From Macrococcus epidermidis (GTDB taxonomy: Bacteria; Bacillota; Bacilli; Staphylococcales; Staphylococcaceae), in the NCBI RefSeq assembly GCF_003259695.1, contig NZ_PZJH01000005.1:43731-107730 (forward strand): a DNA stretch of 64,000 nucleotides, written 5' to 3'. How positions within the stretch are numbered: position 1 is the first letter of the stretch; every line of letters starts with the position of its first letter. The notes below the pieces were generated by a model. It did no database searches. It was not told where the DNA came from and was given only the letters and a program-made list of their open reading frames with translations. Shown here piece after piece: positions 7,654 through 17,056 of the stretch. The translations under genes were made by a program, and so were the position numbers.

Positions 7654-8469
7654 ATGGAATTTATAGGATCGCAAATTAAGATTGTTCAATATAAAGAGGA
7701 ATATAGACCTCAATTAGAAGCGTTTGAATTAACAGATAGACAAAAGGTATATTCATCATTACCTTTAGAAGTTTTAGATGAAGGTTTATTTGATCCGAAC
7801 CGTAGACCGTGTGTCGTGCTTAATCATGACGAGCAGGTTGTCGGGTTCTTTGTGCTTCATCAACATTATCAGCATGAAGGATATGATACACCGGTTAATG
7901 CAGTATATGTACGCAGTCTATCAATCAATAATAAGTTACAGGGACAAGGTTACGGTACTGAGATTATGATGAATATCCCTGAGTTTGCACAAAGTGTATT
8001 TCCAAATTTTGATCATCTTTTCTTAGTGGTCGATGCTGAGAATCAAGGTGCGTGGAATTTATATGAGCGTGCTGGCTTTATGCATTTAGCGACAAACCCG
8101 AATGGTCCAATTGGTAAGGAGCGTCTTTATTATTTAGACTTAGATGCAAACTATGTTTCTAAATTAAGATTGGTTCAAGATGGTGACAATATTAAATTGC
8201 TGAAAGATGATAAAGCAGTAGGAACTGTCGAATTAGAAGTTGAAGGAAATATCGCTACATTGAAAGCGATGGATATTACTGAAGATGTGGATGTTATCCG
8301 TGAAAATGTGTTACGCCAGATTGCAACTTTTGTGCGTAAACATTTTAATGAGGTCATCAAGATAGAAGTAGAGGTTCCGGAAAACTTAAGAGATGTATAC
8401 TTAAACAATAACTTTGTACCGATGGATGCTGAACATCCTAATCATTTAACGAAATTAATTCGTTATTAA
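7654..8469 (+). CDS. GNAT-family N-acetyltransferase
   Basis: The 271-residue protein has an N-terminal GNAT domain. SLSINNKLQGQGYGTEIM (about 90-107) carries the acetyl-CoA loop Q-G-Q-G-Y-G, and ENQGAWNLYERAGF is the usual C-terminal helix. The last 110 residues look like a second, degenerate acetyltransferase-like half. A homologue lies between coaW and rpoE in staphylococci. The substrate is unknown. GGAGG precedes the ATG by a normal distance. Confidence 0.85.
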   Translation: MEFIGSQIKIVQYKEEYRPQLEAFELTDRQKVYSSLPLEVLDEGLFDPNRRPCVVLNHDEQVVGFFVLHQHYQHEGYDTPVNAVYVRSLSINNKLQGQGYGTEIMMNIPEFAQSVFPNFDHLFLVVDAENQGAWNLYERAGFMHLATNPNGPIGKERLYYLDLDANYVSKLRLVQDGDNIKLLKDDKAVGTVELEVEGNIATLKAMDITEDVDVIRENVLRQIATFVRKHFNEVIKIEVEVPENLRDVYLNNNFVPMDAEHPNHLTKLIRY

Positions 8470-8471
8470 TC

Positions 8472-8501
8472 TTGCTTTAGAGGTCGTTTTCTTGATATGA
8501 T
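8472..8501 (+). promoter_or_regulatory. Probable promoter of rpoE
   Basis: TTGCTT (8472-8477) and TATGAT (8496-8501) are 18 bases apart, about 45 bases before the rpoE start codon. Confidence 0.5.
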
Positions 8502-8544
8502 GTAGTGTGAACTTAAACTAGCATAGTTTGAAAGGACGAAGAAA

Positions 8545-9075
8545 ATGAAAATCTCTGAATATACAAAAGAAATGATAGATGAAAGCTCTTTTATCGATTT
8601 AGCTTATATTTATTTAACTGAAAAAGGTAAAGAAGTTAACCTTTATGATTTAATCGATGAATTCCAATCTATAGGTGAGTATTCAAGTGAAGAAATTGAA
8701 ACACGTGTTGTTCAGTTCTACACAGATTTAAATACGGATGGTCGTTTTTTATCAACAGGTGAATATATGTGGGGTCTTCGCGACTGGTATTCAGTAGATG
8801 ATATCGAAGAAAAAATCGCGCCGACAGTACAAAAATTTGACGTACTTGATGAAGACGATGAAGATGCACCTAAAATCGCTTTACTTGGTGAAGATGAAGT
8901 CGAAGATGAGTTAGACTTAGTTGTTAGTGAAGATGATGAAGAAAACGTTGACGCTGAAGACGAAGAAGTCGAAGATGAATTGGAAGAAGCAGGTTTAGTA
9001 GTTGAAGCGGATGAATTCGATGACGAAGACGATGAATTCGAAGATGAAGATGAAGAGGACCAAGAAGAATTATAA
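8545..9075 (+). CDS. rpoE: RNA polymerase delta subunit
   Basis: The 176-residue protein has a folded N-terminal HARE-HTH domain (about 1-90, with [15 protein letters not shown]) and a C-terminal tail made almost entirely of Asp and Glu. This is the arrangement of the Firmicute delta subunit. Delta displaces nucleic acid from RNA polymerase, speeds recycling and affects sensitivity to initiating NTP levels. It precedes pyrG, as in Bacillus and Staphylococcus. Confidence 0.95.
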   Translation: MKISEYTKEMIDESSFIDLAYIYLTEKGKEVNLYDLIDEFQSIGEYSSEEIETRVVQFYTDLNTDGRFLSTGEYMWGLRDWYSVDDIEEKIAPTVQKFDVLDEDDEDAPKIALLGEDEVEDELDLVVSEDDEENVDAEDEEVEDELEEAGLVVEADEFDDEDDEFEDEDEEDQEEL

Positions 9076-9081
9076 TCTTAG

Positions 9082-9110
9082 TTGACATTTTGCTCAAAAA
9101 TGATTATCAT
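9082..9110 (+). promoter_or_regulatory. pyrG promoter
   Basis: TTGACA (9082-9087) and TATCAT (9105-9110) are separated by 17 bases. The predicted start is the GGG at 9118-9120, reading GGGCTCC, the initial sequence needed for CTP-sensed reiterative transcription. Confidence 0.8.
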
Positions 9111-9117
9111 TTTACTT

Positions 9118-9190
9118 GGGCTCCTTTAATTAGGACGAACGTATAAACTTATGCGCTCCCTTTGCTTTTGCAAATGGAGTGCTTTTTTAT
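9118..9190 (+). promoter_or_regulatory. pyrG CTP-responsive attenuator leader
   Basis: The leader starts GGGCTCC and ends in a terminator hairpin (9153-9165 with 9170-9182, then T run). The 5' arm contains GCTCCC. In Bacillus pyrG, low CTP stalls polymerase after GGG and adds extra G residues, which then pair with this pyrimidine stretch and block termination. All the sequence parts of that mechanism are present here, so the same control is inferred. Confidence 0.85.
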
Positions 9191-9205
9191 TTTTTTAGGA
9201 GGTAA

Positions 9206-10807
<1,602 letters not shown>

Positions 10808-10813
10808 GATTTT

Positions 10814-10848
10814 TTAAAGGTCATCCTTTTGAGGGGGCCTTTTTTTGT
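10814..10848 (+). terminator. Terminator after pyrG
   Basis: AAAGGTC pairs with GGCCTTT across a ten-base loop and is followed by seven T. Confidence 0.65.
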
Positions 10849-10922
10849 ATGTTGAAAGTTAACAAAAGTTAACTATTGAAATATTAATATTATCGTTGTA
10901 AATTAAGGGATGGAGGTGTAAT

Positions 10923-11816
10923 ATGTTTCTAAAACTTCATGAACCTGATAATAAGATGAGTTATTTAATGAATGTTGATGGAAGGTGTAGCCTGACAAAA
11001 GATGACAGTACTACTTTATTTGCATACCAAGTCGGATTTACCGGAGAAAACTATTTTTATGAACAACTGCAAGCTGTCGAAGGGGGATTGAAGCTTTGGG
11101 ATATTACGTTGAAAGAATCTAGTAAAGCTCAGTTTGATTTTTTGATTATTGGTGATGGTAAAATTTTTCATTTTGATACAAAAAATTATTCGGGAGAATA
11201 CACTTATATAGATGGAATATTTAAGAGTAATCGCGGTAGAGTCGATCAAACGATAATATCACAGTTGAAACGCGCAGACCTTATTTTACCCCAATTTTTA
11301 ATGCGCAATGGATTTCGATACGAACATATGAGCCGTATCATCTTTGTGAATGAGAATTTTATTCTGAGGAACTTCAATGGTGATCAATATGTAAAGTTTG
11401 CCGGCCAAATACCTGGTATTATAGATTATCTTAAAAAACTTGGACCACCGACTGATGAAGATTACCGTTTGGCTAAAGCGTTGATTGCAGCGAACGTGGT
11501 CGATAATCACCGATTTGCTTATTACGATTATACGCAGATGAAGAAAGGTTATCGTTGTCCAAAGTGTAAACGATTTGGGTGTGTGGAGGTAGTAAGTAGA
11601 AAGAAATATGTGGCTTGTCGTTGTGGTAGAAGACTAAGCAAACTAGATTATATTACAGAAGCAGCTAGACAAGTTTCAGTCCTTAAAAATGAACCATTTC
11701 AAATTAAAGAAATAGCTGAATGGAGTAACTGTGAAATTAAGACAGTCCAAAGAGCTCTTTTAAATAGCTGTAAGTTTAAAGGAAAGAATAAAGGTAGAGT
11801 TTATTGGTTTGAGTAG
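10923..11816 (+). CDS. NERD-domain protein with zinc ribbon and C-terminal helix-turn-helix
   Basis: The 297-residue protein carries a nuclease-related (NERD) domain at about 35-150, with TGENYFYEQL and DFLIIGDGKIFHFDTKNYSG-like residues that place Glu, Asp and Lys as in restriction-endonuclease folds. A four-cysteine zinc ribbon follows (CPKC near 211 and CRCG near 229). The last 45 residues resemble a helix-turn-helix. It interrupts the conserved pyrG to DUF2529 interval and is flanked by palindromic repeats, which suggests later insertion. A DNA-processing or defence role is possible but unproven. Confidence 0.75.
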   Translation: MFLKLHEPDNKMSYLMNVDGRCSLTKDDSTTLFAYQVGFTGENYFYEQLQAVEGGLKLWDITLKESSKAQFDFLIIGDGKIFHFDTKNYSGEYTYIDGIFKSNRGRVDQTIISQLKRADLILPQFLMRNGFRYEHMSRIIFVNENFILRNFNGDQYVKFAGQIPGIIDYLKKLGPPTDEDYRLAKALIAANVVDNHRFAYYDYTQMKKGYRCPKCKRFGCVEVVSRKKYVACRCGRRLSKLDYITEAARQVSVLKNEPFQIKEIAEWSNCEIKTVQRALLNSCKFKGKNKGRVYWFE

Positions 11817-11833
11817 TAATGTGTGAGAGCAAG

Positions 11834-11995
11834 AAGTCCGATATAAGCGATATATCAGACAAGACGTACATCGAAATCGCGTATATCAAGAAAACAAGTC
11901 CGATATAAGTGGTATATCGGACAAGACGCACGTCGAAATCGCAGCACACAATAAGAAAACAAGTCCGATATTCGCAATATATCAGACTTGTTTCA
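11834..11995. repeat. Three palindromic repeats with 62-65 bp spacing
   Basis: Copies begin at 11834, 11896 and 11961. Each has a core with arms AAGTCCGATAT and ATATCAGAC (or ATATCGGAC) around a short loop. The first two also share a 3' extension ending TCGAAATCGC. Each core can fold into a hairpin on either strand. They lie between the NERD gene and the convergent DUF2529 gene. Confidence 0.85.
11961..11995 (+). terminator. Third repeat copy, likely acting as terminator
   Basis: AAGTCCGATAT and ATATCAGACTT fold with a short loop and are followed by GTTT. The T run is short, so termination may be weak. Confidence 0.45.
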
Positions 11996-12006
11996 TCACG
12001 CTATTC

Positions 12007-12501
12007 CTATTCCTCCACCAGCATCTCATGCATCACGTTGTAGATCGCATAGTAGATGTAATTCATCGCCATCATATGCGGCGTGATAATACGACTGAAA
12101 TCTTCAGTAGGTACCAGCGCACGTGGTGTACTCAAATCGATAAAATTCATCGATCGAATATCTTTGTGTTTATTACATACTAATACGTAGTCGATATCTC
12201 GCGCTTCCAGACTATCAACAAACTCAGCGGTACTTTCATCATACGCATCGCTCATTACGAGAATGCGATCTGTTCCATCAACTAACGCATCAGAAATGTA
12301 GACTGCAGCATCGAATAAATTTTCTTTGCTATTTGCAGCAAATTCCTCGAAAAACTTTAAGTCGCCAAATCCTTTAATGTATATTTTACCTTCTCCGACA
12401 ACGGCTTGTGCAAGTAGTCTTCCGGCTATATCCAGCTCAGCTTCTTGCATATCTATTTTTTTAAAGATACCATTAAGTTGCGTATTAAATATTTTAAGCA
12501 T
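12007..12501 (-). CDS. DUF2529 family protein (YwjG-like)
   Basis: The 164-residue protein matches the family of Bacillus YwjG, found between pyrG and spo0F/fbaA. It looks like a SIS/Rossmann-type domain, with GKIYIKGFGDLKFFEEF and RILVMSDAYDESTAEFVD. The start at 12501 is preferred over 12531 because AGAAGG lies just before it and homologues begin MLKIFNTQ. It is divergent from the Spo0F-like gene with only about 65 bases between. Its function is unknown. Confidence 0.75.
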   Translation of the reverse strand: MLKIFNTQLNGIFKKIDMQEAELDIAGRLLAQAVVGEGKIYIKGFGDLKFFEEFAANSKENLFDAAVYISDALVDGTDRILVMSDAYDESTAEFVDSLEARDIDYVLVCNKHKDIRSMNFIDLSTPRALVPTEDFSRIITPHMMAMNYIYYAIYNVMHEMLVEE

Positions 12502-12566
12502 GGTAAACCTTCTTTCTGAAATTCTTAACACTTATCATATCATAAATGAAATGGAGAAAACATGAA

Positions 12567-12914
12567 ATGAAAATATTAGTAATTGACGATGAACCTAATA
12601 TAAGACTGCTTTTTCAGGAAATATTTAAAATGAAAGGGTATGATACTGAAATTGCCGAAAATGGAAAAATAGGCTTAGAATTAATCAAATCAAATGATTA
12701 TGATCTCGTATTTTTAGATAGAAAAATGCCGGTCATGTCGGGTGAGGAAACGCTAAGTCAGCTGAGAGCATTCTCGGATGTTCCTGTTTATCTCATTTCA
12801 GCTTTCCAGACAGACGAAGAAATCCGGTCAATTAAGCAGACTGGCGCAACAGGTGTCTTAATGAAGCCGTTTACAATTGACGAAGTTGTGAAAATCGCTG
12901 AAAAGTTTTCATGA
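12567..12914 (+). CDS. Spo0F-like single-domain response regulator
   Basis: The 115-residue stand-alone receiver domain has acidic residues Asp7 and Asp8, acceptor Asp51 (VFLDRKMPVMSG), Ser78 and Lys100 (LMKPF). All residues needed for phosphorylation are present. It sits between the DUF2529 gene and fba, exactly where Bacillus has spo0F, and its N-terminus IDDEPNIRLLFQEIFKMKGY resembles Spo0F. ATG at 12567 follows GGAG, and the upstream ATG at 12546 has no ribosome site. A coccus of this kind does not sporulate, so the partner kinase and role are unknown. Confidence 0.8.
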   Translation: MKILVIDDEPNIRLLFQEIFKMKGYDTEIAENGKIGLELIKSNDYDLVFLDRKMPVMSGEETLSQLRAFSDVPVYLISAFQTDEEIRSIKQTGATGVLMKPFTIDEVVKIAEKFS

Positions 12915-13005
12915 AACGACCCTTAACGCATGCAAATCAGATAACGAAGTGCTATACTTACCTTATAAAAATAGTGCTTAAGCACAAACAAGGAGGATTT
13001 TATCC

Positions 13006-13863
13006 ATGCCATTAGTTTCTATGAAAGAAATGTTAATCAAAGCAAAAGAAGGTGGTTATGCTGTTGGTCAATACAACCTTAACAACCTTGAATTCACTCA
13101 AGCAATCTTAGGTGCTTCTCAAGAAGAAAATGCACCGGTTATTTTAGGTGTTTCTGAAGGTGCAGCTAAATATATGGGTGGTTTCTACACAGTAGTAAAA
13201 ATGGTTGAAGGTTTAATGAAAGATATGGAAATTACAGTACCTGTAGCAATCCATTTAGACCACGGTTCAAGTTTTGAAAACTGTAAAGCTGCGATTGATG
13301 CTGGATTTACTTCTGTTATGATTGATGCTTCTCATCATTCATTCGAAGAAAACGTTGAAATCACAAGTAAAGTAGTTGAATATGCCCACGCTAAAGGCGT
13401 TTCAGTTGAAGCAGAATTAGGACGCGTTGGCGGACAAGAAGACGATGTAGTTTCTGACGGTGTTGTATATGCTGATGCTAAAGAATGTCAGGAATTAGTT
13501 GAGAAAACGGGTATTGACTGCTTAGCACCTGCATTAGGTTCAGTACACGGTCCTTACAAGGGTGAGCCAAACTTAGGTTTCAAAGAAATGGAAGAAATTG
13601 GTAAAGCAACTGGTTTACCATTAGTTTTACACGGTGGTACTGGTATCCCAACGAAAGATATCGAGCGTTCAATTTCTTTAGGTACTGCTAAAATTAACGT
13701 AAACACTGAAAACCAAATCGCTTCAGCTAAAGCTGTTCGTGATACATTAAATAATGATGCAAACGTATATGATCCACGTAAATATTTAGGACCAGCACGT
13801 GAAGCAATTAAAGCAACAGTAATCGGTAAAATTAAAGAATTTGGTACTTCTAACAAAGCTTAA
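13006..13863 (+). CDS. fba: Class II fructose-bisphosphate aldolase
   Basis: The 285-residue zinc aldolase splits fructose-1,6-bisphosphate in glycolysis and runs backwards in gluconeogenesis. HLDHGSSFE near residue 82 holds zinc ligands, [13 protein letters not shown] is the mobile-loop region, and HGGTGIP near 209 binds phosphate. Length and start agree with FbaA. Its codon use is strongly biased, as expected for a highly expressed gene. AAGGAGG precedes the ATG. Confidence 0.96.
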   Translation: MPLVSMKEMLIKAKEGGYAVGQYNLNNLEFTQAILGASQEENAPVILGVSEGAAKYMGGFYTVVKMVEGLMKDMEITVPVAIHLDHGSSFENCKAAIDAGFTSVMIDASHHSFEENVEITSKVVEYAHAKGVSVEAELGRVGGQEDDVVSDGVVYADAKECQELVEKTGIDCLAPALGSVHGPYKGEPNLGFKEMEEIGKATGLPLVLHGGTGIPTKDIERSISLGTAKINVNTENQIASAKAVRDTLNNDANVYDPRKYLGPAREAIKATVIGKIKEFGTSNKA

Positions 13864-13880
13864 ATTTTATTTCATACTTT

Positions 13881-13913
13881 AGACTGATATGCATGTCATA
13901 TCAGTCTTTTTTT
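13881..13913 (+). terminator. Terminator after fba
   Basis: Perfect 11-base arms AGACTGATATG (13881-13891) and CATATCAGTCT (13897-13907) are followed by a T run. Confidence 0.9.
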
Positions 13914-13962
13914 CTTGACTAATTTTACCCTTTAGATTATATTGAACTTCATGCTTTTTGTT

Positions 13963-13992
13963 TTGCATTACTAAAATGAATTAGTTTATAAT
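13963..13992 (+). promoter_or_regulatory. Probable murZ promoter
   Basis: TTGCAT (13963-13968) and the consensus TATAAT (13987-13992) are 18 bases apart, upstream of murZ. Confidence 0.55.
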
Positions 13993-14050
13993 AAAAATAA
14001 TCAACAATAATAAGATAAATGTGTGTGATAAAAGTTAAAGGAGTACAATT

Positions 14051-15307
14051 ATGTCAGAAGAAGTAATTAAAATAAGAGGCGGCAATCCTCTTAAAGGATC
14101 AGTTCAAATCAGTGGTGCTAAAAATAGCGCAGTTGCTTTAATTCCGGCAACTTTAATGGCAAGTAGCCCTGTTACTTTAGAAGGTCTACCAGAAATTTCA
14201 GACGTTGTGACATTAATGAGTTTATTAGAAGATTTGAATATAACGACAACTTTAGATGGTGACCGCTTAACAGTAGATCCTTCAAACGCTGTTAACATGC
14301 CACTTCCTAATCATAAAGTTCAATCATTACGTGCTTCATATTATATGATGGGTGCAATGCTTGGAAAGTTTAAAAAATGTGTGATTGGTTTACCTGGTGG
14401 TTGCCCATTAGGACCACGTCCGATTGATCAGCACATTAAAGGTTTCGAAGCGTTAGGTGCTACTGTTACGAATGAAGCTGGTGGTATGTACCTTGAAGCT
14501 AAAGAATTAAAAGGTGCGAAAATCTTCCTGGATGTTGTATCTGTTGGCGCAACAATCAATATTATGCTTGCTGCTTCGATGGCTAAAGGTAAAACAGTCA
14601 TTGAAAATGCTGCAAAAGAACCTGAAATCGTTGATGTTGCAACACTTTTAAATAACATGGGTGCCAAAATTCGTGGCGCAGGTACGGATACTTTAAAAAT
14701 TGAAGGTGTAGCATCACTTCATGGTACTTCACACACAATTATTCCTGATAGAATTGAAGCGGGTACATATATGTGTGCTGCTGCAATGATGGGTGAAGAA
14801 GTGTTAATTGAAAATATCATCCCATTACACATGGAACCATTAACAGCTAAGCTGATAGAGATGGGTGTTAATGTTCAGATTGGTGAAGATAAAGCATTAA
14901 TTTCTAAACCAGAAAAGTATAACCCGGTAACAATTACGACAAATGTTTATCCAGGATTTGCAACTGACTTACAACAACCATTTACACCATTATTATTTAT
15001 GGCAGATGGTCAAAGTACGATAACAGATACAATCTATCCAGCAAGATTCAAACACGTTGATGAATTGTCACGTATGAACGGGGATATTACTGAGTCTGGT
15101 GGAACTGCAATTGTTAAACCATCTCAACTATCAGGCGCAGAAGTTGCTGCAAGTGATTTACGTGCAGGTGCATGTCTGGTTATAGCAGGTCTTGCTGCTG
15201 AAGGTATTACGACGGTTTATAATGTTAGACATATTGACCGTGGATATAGCGGTATTGTTGAGAAGTTAAAGACACTGGGCGCAGATATCTGGAGAGAAGA
15301 GATCTAA
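14051..15307 (+). CDS. murZ: UDP-GlcNAc 1-carboxyvinyltransferase, second copy
   Basis: The 418-residue enzyme transfers enolpyruvate to UDP-GlcNAc, the first committed step of peptidoglycan synthesis and the target of fosfomycin. Cys118 in GGCPLGPRP is the active-site cysteine. The position after fba and before rho is that of murZ (Bacillus murAB). A second copy, murA, lies at 34.7 kb, as usual in low-GC Gram-positives. GGAG precedes the start. Confidence 0.94.
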   Translation: MSEEVIKIRGGNPLKGSVQISGAKNSAVALIPATLMASSPVTLEGLPEISDVVTLMSLLEDLNITTTLDGDRLTVDPSNAVNMPLPNHKVQSLRASYYMMGAMLGKFKKCVIGLPGGCPLGPRPIDQHIKGFEALGATVTNEAGGMYLEAKELKGAKIFLDVVSVGATINIMLAASMAKGKTVIENAAKEPEIVDVATLLNNMGAKIRGAGTDTLKIEGVASLHGTSHTIIPDRIEAGTYMCAAAMMGEEVLIENIIPLHMEPLTAKLIEMGVNVQIGEDKALISKPEKYNPVTITTNVYPGFATDLQQPFTPLLFMADGQSTITDTIYPARFKHVDELSRMNGDITESGGTAIVKPSQLSGAEVAASDLRAGACLVIAGLAAEGITTVYNVRHIDRGYSGIVEKLKTLGADIWREEI

Positions 15308-15320
15308 TAATTAATTTCCT

Positions 15321-15347
15321 AAAACGGCGATAATGCCGTTTTTTTCT
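15321..15347 (+). terminator. Terminator after murZ
   Basis: AAAACGGC (15321-15328) and GCCGTTTT (15335-15342) form the stem, with continuing T residues. Confidence 0.85.
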
Positions 15348-15434
15348 TAAGCAGTAACAAATACATTATATATATAATATATTTGATATATTTTTTATAT
15401 CGGTGTACAATAGTAATATAAAGAGGTGAGTCAT

Positions 15435-15764
15435 ATGGAAGTATGTCCGTATTTAGAAGAGACGTTTAAGATTCTTGGTCGCAGTTGGAATGGCCTACTT
15501 ATAAACTATTTATCGCGTTCAGAAGATCGCTCGGCACATTTTTCTGATATGAAACGTGACTTAAAATCAATTACGCCACGTGCATTAAGTTTGAAATTGA
15601 GTGAATTAGCTGAATGGGGTCTTGTTGAAAAGAAAGTCGTTTCTACAACCCCTCTTTCAATTAAATATGTATTAACAGATAAAGGTTATGCCTTATCTGA
15701 AGCAATGCATCCGATTGAAGCATGGGCACAAGAGCACTTAGAACTAGACGAAAAACAAGCATAA
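15435..15764 (+). CDS. HxlR-family winged-helix regulator
   Basis: The 109-residue protein fits the HxlR family: MEVCPYLEETFKILGRSWNG at the start, then a winged helix with FSDMKRDLKSITPRALSLKL. The N-terminal cysteine (Cys4) is the position that senses aldehydes or oxidants in several relatives. ATG at 15435 follows GAGGTG by six bases and is preferred over the GTG at 15426. It lies between murZ and glpX, where Bacillus has a transaldolase gene instead. Target genes are unknown. Confidence 0.85.
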   Translation: MEVCPYLEETFKILGRSWNGLLINYLSRSEDRSAHFSDMKRDLKSITPRALSLKLSELAEWGLVEKKVVSTTPLSIKYVLTDKGYALSEAMHPIEAWAQEHLELDEKQA

Positions 15765-15768
15765 TAAG

Positions 15769-15810
15769 AAGCTTACTTGCTGAATAGCCAGCAAGTAGGC
15801 TTTTTATTTT
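15769..15810 (+). terminator. Terminator after the HxlR gene
   Basis: AAGCTTACTTGCTG (15769-15782) pairs with CAGCAAGTAGGCTT (15789-15802, one mismatch), followed by T-rich sequence. Confidence 0.85.
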
Positions 15811-15914
15811 GTCTTTATAAAAATAAGCATCATTTGATAACTAATGGTACTCATAATGATGGAATGTGTTATACTATTAACGATGTTACATATCTAATGC
15901 AGAGGAGAATGTTT

Positions 15915-16892
15915 ATGGAACGTAGTTTGTCAATGGAATTAGTCAGAGTTACAGAAGCAGCAGCGCTTAAAAGTGCGCGTTGGGTTGGTAAAGGTTTAAA
16001 GAACGAAGCGGACGACGCAGCAACAACAGCAATGCGCGAAGTATTTGATACAATTCCGATGGACGGTGTTGTAGTTATTGGTGAAGGTGAAATGGATGAA
16101 GCACCAATGTTATATATCGGTGAAGAACTAGGAACAAAAGAAGGTCCTCAAATTGATATCGCGGTAGATCCATTAGAAGGAACAACGCTTGTTGCTGAAG
16201 GTTCATGGAATGCAATGACAGTACTTGCTGTTGGTGATAGAGGAACGTTACTTCATGCACCGGATATGTATATGGAGAAAATTGCAGTTGGTCCTGACTG
16301 TGTAGGTGTAGTTGATATTTCTAAATCAGTAACGGAAAATTTACATGCAGTGGCAAAAGCGAAAGGAAAAGATATTTCTGATGTTACAGCAACATTATTA
16401 AATCGTGAGCGCCATGCAGGTATCATTAGAGAAATCCGTGAAGCGGGTGCGCGCATTAAGTTAATCGAACACGGAGACGTTGCAGGTGCGATTAATACAG
16501 CGTTTGATTTTACGGGTGTTGATATTTTATTCGGTTCAGGTGGTGCTCCTGAAGGCGTTATCGCTGCTGTGGGTATTAAAGCTTTAGGTGGCGACTTCCA
16601 AGGTATTCTTTTACCGGAAGATGCAGAACAAGAAGAGCGTTGCCGCAAGATGGGAATCGAGCCAAACACTGTATTACAATTGGATGATATGGTAAAAGGT
16701 GACGATGCAATCTTTGCTGCTACAGCAGTAACTGACGGTGAATTAATGAAGGGTGTTCAGTTCAAAGGTGGATATGCTGAAACACATTCTTTAGTAATGC
16801 GTGCAAAATCAGGTACGGTACGTTTCGTACAAGGTCGCCATAGTTTAGAGAAGAAACCAGGCTTAACAATCAACCATGAAGATACTATTTAA
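15915..16892 (+). CDS. glpX: Class II fructose-1,6-bisphosphatase
   Basis: The 325-residue GlpX-type phosphatase acts in gluconeogenesis, opposite to phosphofructokinase. [15 protein letters not shown] near residue 56 and [13 protein letters not shown] near residue 82 hold the metal-binding acids, and [10 protein letters not shown] is the family glycine motif. ATG at 15915 follows GGAG by seven bases. The longer frame beginning at 15777 runs through the preceding terminator and is not used. Position upstream of rho matches Bacillus ywjI. Confidence 0.93.
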   Translation: MERSLSMELVRVTEAAALKSARWVGKGLKNEADDAATTAMREVFDTIPMDGVVVIGEGEMDEAPMLYIGEELGTKEGPQIDIAVDPLEGTTLVAEGSWNAMTVLAVGDRGTLLHAPDMYMEKIAVGPDCVGVVDISKSVTENLHAVAKAKGKDISDVTATLLNRERHAGIIREIREAGARIKLIEHGDVAGAINTAFDFTGVDILFGSGGAPEGVIAAVGIKALGGDFQGILLPEDAEQEERCRKMGIEPNTVLQLDDMVKGDDAIFAATAVTDGELMKGVQFKGGYAETHSLVMRAKSGTVRFVQGRHSLEKKPGLTINHEDTI

Positions 16893-16901
16893 TCATAATT
16901 G

Positions 16902-16931
16902 AAAGCTTGAGCAGACGCTCGAGCTTTTTCT
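16902..16931 (+). terminator. Terminator after glpX
   Basis: AAAGCTTGAGC (16902-16912) and GCTCGAGCTTT (16917-16927) form the stem with loop AGAC and a T tail. Confidence 0.85.
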
Positions 16932-17056
16932 TTTTATCAAAACATGCTAAACTATCTAATGATATTCCTCTTGAAACTTCCTCTTTTTCTTTTTGAATTT
17001 TCCAAAACGAATGTATAGAGCTTTAACGATAAATTAATATAGAAATGGGTGTAGAA

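Noticed and set aside
10860..12006. Insertion sequence or prophage around the NERD gene
   Set aside because: No transposase, integrase, terminal inverted repeats or target-site duplication is visible. Only palindromic repeats are seen.
15777..15914. N-terminal extension of glpX
   Set aside because: It runs through the preceding terminator and lacks a ribosome site. The ATG at 15915 has GGAG.
16253..16669. 138-codon frame on the minus strand inside glpX
   Set aside because: It lies fully within a conserved gene, has no ribosome site and no family features, so it is a codon shadow.
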